Source: Phytohabitans flavus (lineage in GTDB: Bacteria > Actinomycetota > Actinomycetes > Mycobacteriales > Micromonosporaceae). Taken from it: a DNA stretch of 64,000 nt. Each line of letters begins with the position of its first letter. Position 1 is the first letter of the stretch. The position numbers were made by a program, and so were the translations under genes. The stretch lies in assembly GCF_011764545.1 (NCBI RefSeq), contig NZ_AP022870.1, positions 5,502,001 to 5,566,000 on the forward strand. The letters run 5' to 3'. Below the pieces are notes generated by a model. That model was not told where the DNA came from. It ran no database searches and saw nothing but the letters and a program-made list of their open reading frames with translations. Positions 57,201 through 64,000 of this stretch are shown piece after piece.

Positions 57201-57934
57201 GAGCAGCGGTACGCGATGTGGCAGGGCAGCCGCAAGCTGCTGCTCCTCAGCCTCGCCACGCCCGCGAAGGTCATGCAGGGCCGGCTGTCCAATGAGGACA
57301 AGCTGGCGCTCAGCCGCAACCCGCACCGAAGCGTGGCCGACCTGCTGGAGGATGCCGCGGGTGCGGTCGTCGACCAGCTGATGGCGGATGCGGGCGGCCC
57401 GGCGTGGGACGAGGACGGCTTCGGGAAGCTGCGTGACGCGGTCCGCACCGGGTACGTGGACGGGCTCGTCGCGGTGGTCGCCCAGGTGCGGCGGGTGCTC
57501 GCCGCCGCGTACCAGGTGGAGCAGCGCCTCAAAACGCTGTCTTACTCCCCTAACCGCGGGGGCCCGGAATGCGCCTCGACCTCATGCCCTCGCTCGCGGA
57601 CGCCCGGGCCCAGCTCTCCTCGCTTGTCTTCCGCGGCTTCATCACCGCGACCGGCCGGCGGCGCCTGTCCGACCTGGGCCGCTACCTCACCGCGATCGAG
57701 CGCCGGTTGGACCGGCTGCCGCAGAACCCGCAGCGTGACCTCCAGCAGACCCGGGTGGTCGAGGAGATCCAGCGGGAGTACGCGCAACTGCGGCAGGAGT
57801 TGCCGCCGAGCGACGCGCTCCACGAGATCCGCTGGATGATCGAGGAGCTGCGTATCAACCTGTTCGCGCAGGCTCTCGGCACCGCGTACCCCATCTCAGA
57901 ACAGCGCATATACCGCGCAATGGACAGCTTGTAG
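54225..57934 (+). CDS. hrpA: ATP-dependent RNA helicase HrpA, with a 1-base frameshift
   Basis: 1236 residues when joined. DEAH/RHA RNA helicase: VIVAGETGSGKTTQLPKIC (about 45-60), TQPRRIAARTVADRIAEEL, LIIDEAHERSLNIDFILGYL, ITSATIDPERFSQHF, LATNVAETSLTVPGIKYVVD and NQRKGRSGRTSDGICIRLYS, then the HA2, OB and DUF3418 regions. Near the end the frame is lost after SYSPNRG; the true terminus DLMPSLADARAQLSSLVFRG through IRWMIEELRINLFAQALGTA is in another frame. One extra G in the G5 run at 57558-57562 joins them. Role: ribosome- or mRNA-related RNA remodelling. Probably leaderless. Confidence 0.92.
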
Positions 57935-57945
57935 GTCCAGCCAGG

Positions 57946-57973
57946 GCGCAATCTGCCACCTGGCAGATTGCGC
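57946..57973. terminator. Terminator hairpin after hrpA
   Basis: Perfect 13-bp stem (GCGCAATCTGCCA with its complement) around a 2-nt CC centre, 11 bp after the hrpA stop, followed by TATTGCC. Confidence 0.7.
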
Positions 57974-58027
57974 TATTGCCATAAGCCTCCTAGCCACCGA
58001 TAGTGAGGGGTAGCGAAGGAGGCCGCG

Positions 58028-58483
58028 ATGAGCATCGACCACCTCAGCCGTCCGGGCCGGTCGCCCGGTTCCACCACCTTCTACAACCAGCGCGGCGTCG
58101 CCGTCACCGACCAGTGGCTGGTCGTGGGCGGCAGGCGGTTTCAGATCGCCGAGCTGGACCACTTCGAGCGAGCCCGTGGGCCGATGTCGTCCCCCGTTCG
58201 CGCAGCCCTCCTAATCGGCGTCGCCGAGCTTGTCGTCGTGGCGCCGGTGGCGTTCGTGTTCAGCACGCCAGCGGCCTGGGCCATCGCCGCGCTCACCGCG
58301 GCGGCCGCCTTGGGAGGCATGATGTTCGCCGGCCAGCGGTGGCCGGCGAGCTTCCAGATGTGGGCCGACTACCGGAGTCGGCCCACATTGCTTTTCGAGA
58401 CCGGTAACGAGCAGGAATTCGGTCAGGTCAGCCGGGCGCTGATCCGCGCCATCGAGCGCGGCAGGCGAAGCCCGCACCGGTGA
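58028..58483 (+). CDS. DUF6232-family membrane protein
   Basis: 151 residues. Reads FYNQRGVAVTDQWLVVGGRR then FQIAELDHFERARGP, the conserved cytoplasmic region, then two hydrophobic segments (AALLIGVAELVVVAPVAFVF, AAWAIAALTAAAALGGMMF) and FQMWADYRSRPTLLFETGNE at the end. This matches DUF6232 proteins of actinomycetes, of unknown function. Shine-Dalgarno GGAGG precedes ATG 58028. Confidence 0.75.
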   Translation: MSIDHLSRPGRSPGSTTFYNQRGVAVTDQWLVVGGRRFQIAELDHFERARGPMSSPVRAALLIGVAELVVVAPVAFVFSTPAAWAIAALTAAAALGGMMFAGQRWPASFQMWADYRSRPTLLFETGNEQEFGQVSRALIRAIERGRRSPHR

Positions 58484-58563
58484 GACCCGGCCCTGCGTCC
58501 GGACCGCCTGCCACAGCCCGGACGCGCGGAGCCGGCCGGGGCCATTGGCCCCGGCCGGCGTCA

Positions 58564-60843
58564 TCACCCGACCGTGCAGGCCGTGGTGTTGAGCGAGAAC
58601 GCGGTAGGTCGGTTGTTGGTACCGCTCCAGGTGGCGTTGAACCCGACGCCGTCGAGGGTCTGGCCGGGGTTCAGCGTGCCGTTCCAGGTGGCGTTCGTGA
58701 CCGGCACGCGGGCCCCGTCCTGAGTGACGACTCCGTTCCAGAGCTGGGTGATCTGCTGCCCGTTGGGGAAGACGAAGCGCAGCGTCCAGGCGTCCGGGAT
58801 CGGCGTGGAGCCCGTGTTGGTGATGGACATGTTGATCTGGAACCCGGTGGTCCACTGGCTCTCCACCCGGTACGTGACCCGGCAGCTGGCCGGTGGCACG
58901 TTGCCTTCGGCGAAGAACACGTTGCGGGGCAGTTCGGCGCGGGGAACGTCGCTGTTGAGCGCGATCAGGTCGCCGAGGTTACGGCGGTAGTCGATGCCGT
59001 AGGTGTTCTGGATGTACTGGAGGGCTGGGTCGTTGGCGTAGAAGAAGCGGTCGCCGTCGCGCAGCCGCTGGAACTCGCGGGTCCAGATGGCCCGCTGGAG
59101 CTCGCCGAACTCGGTACCCGGCACGTGCGGCTCGGCCAGCGCGCCGACGAACGCGTCGACGTTGTTGACGTTGCCGTACACGCCCTGGAGGCGGGCGGCG
59201 AGCGGGCTGGCCCGGTTGAACCGCACCGGGGTACCTTCCACGGCGTCCTCGTCGGCCTGGTCGACCTCGGCGTTGAAGACGTCGAACAGCCGCGGGAAGT
59301 TCAGGCTGGCCGGGTTGTCCAGCCCGGTCCCCGGCGGGAACGCCGCGCTGGACTCGCCGGTGATCTGGGTGAACGACGTGCGGGTCGGCAGCCCGTACGC
59401 CTGGCGCATCTGGTTGTACGTCGGCATGCCGTGGTCCCGGCCCCGCTCGACGTCGATCGCGCCGAGGTCGAGCACCGCGTCGAAGCACTCGGGCAGCCCT
59501 TCACCGTCCAGGCACTCCGGGTTGCCGGAGACCGGGATCTGGAAGAGCACGCTGCGCAGCTGGTTGTCGATCATTTCCTCGTTCTTGTACTGCGGCTCGC
59601 CGCCGATCGCCTGGAGCACGGGCCCGAGCCCGACCGAGGGCACCAGGTTGGGGTTGAAGAAGGCGCGGTTGAGCGGGACGACCAGCTCGACCTCGTCGCC
59701 GTCCTGGACGATCTCGATGCCCTGTGCTTGGAACGCGGCAAGCTGGGCGGGCGTGTACCGGTCGGCATCAGCGGCGATCTCCATCTCGCCGTGGATCTGG
59801 CTGTGCACCCGGTACCCGACGGTGGCGAACTCGTTCGAGAGCGCGGTGTTGATGTTCGCGTTGTAGCCCCGGTACGCGGGCAGGCTGATGCCCATCGCCG
59901 GTAGCCACTCGCTGTAGGTGATGTACTGCTGCTCGGCCATCACGACCCGGCGGGCGATCTGGAACTTGTCCTCTTCGGACAGCGACGCGGGCAGCAGGCC
60001 CACGATCCGGTTGTGCTCGCGCGCCATGAGGGTGTGCGTCGCGGTCAGGAACAGGTTCTCGTTGGCCCGTACGTCACCGGCGACCATCGCGCTGGCCGGG
60101 TTGGCCCGCAGGATGCCGTCGATCTCCATCGCCGGCGCGGTCGAGGCGTTGCCCCGCGCGTTCGCCCGTGGCAGGTAGCTGTTCTGGAGTAGCAGGCGGG
60201 CGTTGTTGTTGGCCGGGTTGCCGTCGACCGTGCCTTCCCGCAGCCAGTCCAGGCGCGCGTTGGTGCCGCCGTAGATGGCGAACCCGTTGATGTACGACGG
60301 GTTGGTGTTCACCTGCTGGCGGGCGCTCGTCGCTCCGGTCCCGGGGGCCGGATCGGAGCGGGCGAACGGAATGAATCCGAGCGTGTTCTCGAACTCCTCC
60401 AGGGGATCATTCGCATTGAATGGGATGTTGGCCGTCTCCCCCGCTGGATCACCCGGTGCCCGACCCAGCCGGAGGCCGAACGTGTGATCCAGCAACTGTC
60501 CCCAGGTCCACCCCCACGCCGTCACCTGGCGCTCGGAGAAGACATTCTGGGACACGTCGTTGAATACCCGGTTGCTGATGTAACGAGAGTTCGGCCCACT
60601 CACCGGCCGGCTCCGCCCGTCCGCGTAACGGGCCGCCGCGACCCGCGAGTACGGCTGGTTGGCCTGGCCCCACGTGGGATTGGCCGCGTTGTTACCGGAC
60701 CCGTCCAGGCTCTGCACCGTGAACGGAACGGCCAACGTGGACACATCCGCCGCGGCGAACGCGGGCACGGACGGACCAGCGACCGTTGTGAGGATGACGA
60801 TCCCGACGAGAATTGGCGCACGAAGGCAGGGTCTTTTCCGCAT
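58564..60843 (-). CDS. Secreted animal-type haem peroxidase with CBM2
   Basis: 759 residues. Signal peptide (APILVGIVILTTVAGPSVPA) then a peroxidase-cyclooxygenase superfamily domain (about 35-645): SRYISNRVFNDVSQNVFSER, WGWTWGQLLDHTF with the distal His (about 115-120), TATHTLMAREHNRIVGLLPA, EFATVGYRVHSQIHGEM with the proximal His region, and AIDVERGRDHGMPTYNQM. The C-terminus is a CBM2 (about 655-759, CRVTYRVESQWTTGFQINMS). Together this predicts a haem enzyme held on cellulose. The Shine-Dalgarno GGAGG precedes ATG 60843. Upstream extension of the frame lacks signal-peptide logic. Confidence 0.9.
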   Translation of the reverse strand: MRKRPCLRAPILVGIVILTTVAGPSVPAFAAADVSTLAVPFTVQSLDGSGNNAANPTWGQANQPYSRVAAARYADGRSRPVSGPNSRYISNRVFNDVSQNVFSERQVTAWGWTWGQLLDHTFGLRLGRAPGDPAGETANIPFNANDPLEEFENTLGFIPFARSDPAPGTGATSARQQVNTNPSYINGFAIYGGTNARLDWLREGTVDGNPANNNARLLLQNSYLPRANARGNASTAPAMEIDGILRANPASAMVAGDVRANENLFLTATHTLMAREHNRIVGLLPASLSEEDKFQIARRVVMAEQQYITYSEWLPAMGISLPAYRGYNANINTALSNEFATVGYRVHSQIHGEMEIAADADRYTPAQLAAFQAQGIEIVQDGDEVELVVPLNRAFFNPNLVPSVGLGPVLQAIGGEPQYKNEEMIDNQLRSVLFQIPVSGNPECLDGEGLPECFDAVLDLGAIDVERGRDHGMPTYNQMRQAYGLPTRTSFTQITGESSAAFPPGTGLDNPASLNFPRLFDVFNAEVDQADEDAVEGTPVRFNRASPLAARLQGVYGNVNNVDAFVGALAEPHVPGTEFGELQRAIWTREFQRLRDGDRFFYANDPALQYIQNTYGIDYRRNLGDLIALNSDVPRAELPRNVFFAEGNVPPASCRVTYRVESQWTTGFQINMSITNTGSTPIPDAWTLRFVFPNGQQITQLWNGVVTQDGARVPVTNATWNGTLNPGQTLDGVGFNATWSGTNNRPTAFSLNTTACTVG

Positions 60844-60991
60844 CGTACCTCCCATGCAAGCGGTTCTATAAACAACGAAGGCGTGCGATTTGGCGCCCCG
60901 GATGAAACCGCGTGCCTGGTTCGGAAGACTGATCCCGTCAAATTTCGAAGTCAATAGATTCAAATAAACGCAAAACCCTTGGGGGTTACAG

Positions 60992-61012
60992 TTATCGAAA
61001 AGGCATCGATAA
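60992..61012. promoter_or_regulatory. Inverted repeat before the flavoprotein gene
   Basis: TTATCG and CGATAA separated by 9 nt, 46 bp before GTG 61058. Possible operator; the regulator is unknown. Confidence 0.3.
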
Positions 61013-61057
61013 GTCGGGTAACACGGGGCGGGCCCGGCACCGGTAGGGTTGGGCGGC

Positions 61058-62314
61058 GTGACTGCCACGACGCCCCGCACCTTGCTCGGCGCGGCGATCC
61101 CCGCACCGTCTGCGGCCCGCTTCCGCGCCGACGAGCTGGCCGCGCTGGCCACCCTCCAAGATGTACTCGACGCTGACATCGCGCCCGCTGCGGCGCAGGC
61201 CGATGCCACGGGCCGCTACCCCACCGCCTCGGTTGCGGCACTCAAGCGCAGCGGCATCCTCCAGAGTGGACTGCCCGCGGAGTGGGGCGGCCTCGGCGCG
61301 TCCCACCGCGTCTCCCTCGAGGCGCAGGTGCGGATCGCGGCCGCCGACTCGTCCGTCGCGCAGATATTCAAGGTGCACGACGAGCTGACCCGCGAGATCT
61401 TCGTCTACTGCCCGGACGAGCTGCGCCCCACGCTTTCCGGAAGGATCCGGGACGGCGCGATCCTCGGGCTGGCCGTCGCCGAGTCCGGGCACAAGGTGGA
61501 CGACCCGTGGCGCACCGTCGTGACACCCAAGCCCGACGGCGGGTTCACTGTGGACGGCGAGAAGATCTACACGACCGGCGCGGCCGAGGCGGACCTGATC
61601 GCCGTGTGGGCGTTCAACCCGGCGGCCGAGGGCGCGGCGGAAAACTTCTTCCTCGGCCTCCAACTCAACCTGACACCGCCCGACGCCGAGGGAGTCACCG
61701 TCCACCGCGACTGGGACATGCTCGGCCAGCGCGCGACCGATTCGGGGACGGTGACGTTCCGCCAGGTGCGCACCGACCCGGCGCTGCGGGCGAGCGTGCC
61801 CGGCCGCGCCCCGCTCCCGCAGAATTCGCTTCGCTACCAGGCCGGCTTCGCCGCCGTACTCGTGGGAATCGGGATCGGCGCGCTGAGCGCGGCGGTGCCG
61901 TTCGTGGCGTCACGGGCCCGCCCGTGGCCGCCCGCCGGTGTGGACAGTGCAGCCGAGGACCCCGTCGTGAAGCGGCTCGCCGGCGAGCTGACCGCGGGGC
62001 TCGCGGCGGCGTACGCGCTGACGATGGCGACCGGTGACTTGCTGGACGCGTTCGAGCGGGGCGAGTTGAGCCGCACCGAGCTCGCCGTGCCGATCTTCGC
62101 CGCGAAGACGGCCGCCACGAAGGCCGCGCTGGCCGCGACGACCGACGCGTTCGCCCTGATGGGGACCAGCTCGACGCGCACCGGCACCGGGTTCGACAGG
62201 TACTGGCGGGACGCCCGGACGCTGGCCCTGCACGACCCGGTGGACTGGAAGCACATCGAGATCGGCGCTAACGTCCTGTCGGGTTGGGACCCGCCGCCCG
62301 GAATTTATACCTGA
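61058..62314 (+). CDS. DszC/SfnB-like flavin-dependent monooxygenase (acyl-CoA dehydrogenase fold)
   Basis: 418 residues. Acyl-CoA dehydrogenase-type three-domain fold: SGILQSGLPAEWGGLGASHR (about 70-90), LGLAVAESGHKVDDPWRTVV (substrate/flavin region), GEKIYTTGAAEADLIAVWAF, then a C-terminal helical bundle ending FDRYWRDARTLALHDPVDWK. That RNART...HDP pattern is typical of DszC/SfnB-like reduced-flavin monooxygenases rather than of real acyl-CoA dehydrogenases. Natural substrate unknown, possibly a sulfur compound. GTG 61058 chosen, with TAGGGT 10 nt upstream as possible -10 element. Confidence 0.8.
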   Translation: MTATTPRTLLGAAIPAPSAARFRADELAALATLQDVLDADIAPAAAQADATGRYPTASVAALKRSGILQSGLPAEWGGLGASHRVSLEAQVRIAAADSSVAQIFKVHDELTREIFVYCPDELRPTLSGRIRDGAILGLAVAESGHKVDDPWRTVVTPKPDGGFTVDGEKIYTTGAAEADLIAVWAFNPAAEGAAENFFLGLQLNLTPPDAEGVTVHRDWDMLGQRATDSGTVTFRQVRTDPALRASVPGRAPLPQNSLRYQAGFAAVLVGIGIGALSAAVPFVASRARPWPPAGVDSAAEDPVVKRLAGELTAGLAAAYALTMATGDLLDAFERGELSRTELAVPIFAAKTAATKAALAATTDAFALMGTSSTRTGTGFDRYWRDARTLALHDPVDWKHIEIGANVLSGWDPPPGIYT

Positions 62315-62376
62315 CGCGTGTTCATCCGATAATCCAGCAGCACCGTATTGGACCGGAGGGGACCAAGCGAGGTGCG

Positions 62377-63414
62377 ATGACTGCGGATCGCGAACGCCAG
62401 CCTATCGACCGGCTGCGGGTCGGCGGGTGGCTGCCACCACCGCGTAGCGCGGGCCGGCGTGTGCTGGCACTGCCTGCGGCGCCGGAGCCGCTGGCATTGC
62501 CGGCAGCGCCGGAGAGGATCGCCTTGCCGCCACCACCGGCCGTGCCGGCGAGGGGCGCGCACGCCGCGCCGGACGACGACGAGCCGGAGCCGCGCGAGGC
62601 ACGACCGGCGCCGTACGAGGCGCCGGCGGTCGACCTGGACGCGCCGGTGTCCGCACCCGTGCCTCCGCCCCGGCGCCGGGCCGCTGCCGAAAGCACCGGT
62701 GCCGGCCTCGCCCTGGGCGTCGGGCGCTATGTCTACCAGGGACGGCGCCGCCTCAGCGAGATGATCGCGCCCGGGCCGCGCCGGCAGCGGGTCCGGGTCG
62801 GGGCGGCCGGGATCGCGGTCCTGGCACTGGCGATCGTAGCGGTGGCCATGCTCTCGCCGGACGGCGGCGAGCCGGACGGCGGGCGGGGGCTCGCGCTGCC
62901 GGCGCCCCCGCCCAAGGTGCCGGCCCCCAGCGCCGACCAGGGGATCGGGCCGGCTGACATCCCGGCCGCCGCCAAGCCCACGCCCACCCCGTCCCGCGCG
63001 AAGGCCGCGCCGCCGGAGGGGCCGTTCACCCGCGCGTACGAGGCGGAGGACGCCGCGCTCGTCGGCGGCGCAGAGGTGCTCTCGCTCCGCCGGGCCTCGG
63101 GCGGCCGGATCGTGCAGAACATCGGTAGCGGGCCGGGCGAGGCGCCTGGACTTATCTCGTTCACCGAGGTGGACGTGCCGACGACCAACCGGTACGCGCT
63201 GACCGTCGAGTACGTGAGCGGCGAGGACCGTTCCGCGATCCTGTCCGTCAACACCGAGACGCATCTACGGCTGGAGTTCCCGTCGAGCGGCGGCTTCGAC
63301 GTGGTTGCCTCGCGGACGTTCACGATCCAGCTGGTCGGCGGGCGGAACAACCTGACCTTCAGCAACCCGGACGGCTTCTCGCCAAGACTGGATCGAATCA
63401 GTCTTCTCGGCTGA
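62377..63414 (+). CDS. Single-pass membrane protein with CBM35-like domain
   Basis: 345 residues. A Pro/Arg-rich cytoplasmic N-terminus (about 1-145) including repeats such as LALPAAPEPLALPAAPERIA, then a membrane helix (VGAAGIAVLALAIVAVAML, about 147-166), a Pro-rich outer linker and a C-terminal beta domain (about 215-345). The latter opens YEAEDAALVGGAEVLSL, has SGGRIVQNIGSGPGEAPG and ends FSNPDGFSPRLDRISLLG, the layout of CBM35/CBM6-type carbohydrate-binding modules. Probably binds a surface polysaccharide. GAGG lies before ATG 62377. The LacI gene follows 38 bp downstream. Confidence 0.75.
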   Translation: MTADRERQPIDRLRVGGWLPPPRSAGRRVLALPAAPEPLALPAAPERIALPPPPAVPARGAHAAPDDDEPEPREARPAPYEAPAVDLDAPVSAPVPPPRRRAAAESTGAGLALGVGRYVYQGRRRLSEMIAPGPRRQRVRVGAAGIAVLALAIVAVAMLSPDGGEPDGGRGLALPAPPPKVPAPSADQGIGPADIPAAAKPTPTPSRAKAAPPEGPFTRAYEAEDAALVGGAEVLSLRRASGGRIVQNIGSGPGEAPGLISFTEVDVPTTNRYALTVEYVSGEDRSAILSVNTETHLRLEFPSSGGFDVVASRTFTIQLVGGRNNLTFSNPDGFSPRLDRISLLG

Positions 63415-63452
63415 GGTTTAGCACAAGCACCACTCGGGTATAGACTGCCATC

Positions 63453-64000
63453 GTGGCGATGAAAGCGCTTTCAAAGCGGCGCACTGGAGTGACCATCTAC
63501 GAGGTCGCTCAGAGGGCCGGTGTGTCGATCGCGACGGTGTCGCGGACGATGCGCGACCCGGATCTCGTCACGCCTGAGACGCGGGCACGGGTGCTCGCCG
63601 CCGTCGAGGAGCTCGGTTTCAGGCCGAGCCGGTTGGGCCGTTCGCTGGCCGAGGGCCAGCACGCGGCCAACGGGATCGTGTTCCCGGACCTCGTCGGGCC
63701 GTATTACGCCGAGGTGGTCCTCGGCTACGAGGAGGTCGCCGCCGACCTCGGCCGGAGCGTGCTGATCCTGGCCACGCACGGCCGGCGGGACGCGGCGACG
63801 CAGGTGCTGGAGCTCGCCAGCCGGGTCGACGGCATGGTCGTCATGGGCCGTACCGTCGGCGACGACGTCGTGGAGCGCATCGCCGCGAGCGGTCCCCCGC
63901 TCGTGCTGGTCGCCCGCGACCCCGTCTCCTCTGTGGACACCATCCGCACCGACAACGAGCGCAGCGCGCGCGAGCTGGCCGAGCACCTGGTGGCACACGG
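63453..64000 (+). CDS. LacI-family transcriptional regulator, 3' end cut by window edge
   Basis: 182 codons visible. N-terminal LacI helix-turn-helix TIYEVAQRAGVSIATVSRTM, hinge ELGFRPSRLGRSLAEGQ, then the periplasmic-binding-like ligand domain starting NGIVFPDLVGPYYAEVVLGY. Start set at GTG 63453, because TAGACT at 63441-63446 lies 6 nt before it, so the message would be leaderless; GTG 63489 is an alternative. Target and ligand unknown, but carbohydrate control is probable. Confidence 0.9.
   Translation, partial: MAMKALSKRRTGVTIYEVAQRAGVSIATVSRTMRDPDLVTPETRARVLAAVEELGFRPSRLGRSLAEGQHAANGIVFPDLVGPYYAEVVLGYEEVAADLGRSVLILATHGRRDAATQVLELASRVDGMVVMGRTVGDDVVERIAASGPPLVLVARDPVSSVDTIRTDNERSARELAEHLVAH
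63460..63473. promoter_or_regulatory. LacI-type palindrome overlapping the regulator's start
   Basis: TGAAAGCGCTTTCA, a perfect 14-bp palindrome, about 7 bp downstream of the predicted transcription start and inside the first codons of the LacI gene. A repressor bound here would block its own transcription. Confidence 0.75.

Overview
The window is very GC-rich with GTG/ATG starts and several apparently leaderless promoters. It carries genes typical of high-GC Gram-positive bacteria: a PucR regulator, DUF3516 helicase, TreX/TreY, MsiK-type sugar ABC operon without its own ATPase, UBP zinc finger, DUF6232 and several CBM2 enzymes. It looks like chromosome of a filamentous, plant-biomass-degrading actinomycete, most likely Micromonosporaceae; that family is inferred from gene content and style, not from a marker gene.

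Layout: 1-6.2 kb is purine (urate) catabolism: uraD-hiuH-pucL with a divergent PucR regulator, then a mocA-like/xdhC pair and an epoxide hydrolase. 6.3-12.1 kb is a glgX/treX-treY-treZ operon whose third protein has lost the catalytic residues of TreZ. 12.1-17.7 kb has a membrane protein, a PP2C phosphatase and a secreted GH9 cellulase behind a perfect CebR-type operator. 17.7-28.9 kb is ordinary housekeeping and unknown genes (acetyltransferase, epimerase, LLM oxidoreductase, Na+/H+ antiporter with a UBP finger, SGNH lipoprotein, EcsC, lysozyme-like protein, adenosine-deaminase-like protein, PAC2, ROK kinase, phosphoribosyltransferase). 29-33 kb has two further CBM2 proteins around a sortase and its probable partner. 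33-39 kb has trmB, two unusual regulators and a DUF3516 helicase. 39.2-45 kb is the accessory region: an IS110 element with a candidate bridge RNA, a large palindrome, and a complete IS21-family element (41137-44036, 6-bp target duplication) that cut off the last residues of a DUF559/AbiEi-like gene. 45-54 kb has a secreted zinc carboxypeptidase, recQ and a sugar ABC operon. 54-64 kb has hrpA, a DUF6232 protein, a haem peroxidase fused to CBM2, a DszC-like flavoprotein, a CBM35-like membrane protein and the start of a LacI regulator.

How parts work together: four different secreted enzymes (GH9, sugar dehydrogenase, SGNH esterase, haem peroxidase) carry a cellulose-binding CBM2, and the ABC operon, CebR-type and LacI-type operators and terminal LacI gene fit polysaccharide use. 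The main caution is sequence quality: nine otherwise intact genes each lack exactly one base, and in every case restoring one G or C in a run of 4-5 restores the full family length. I annotate these as single genes spanning the break.
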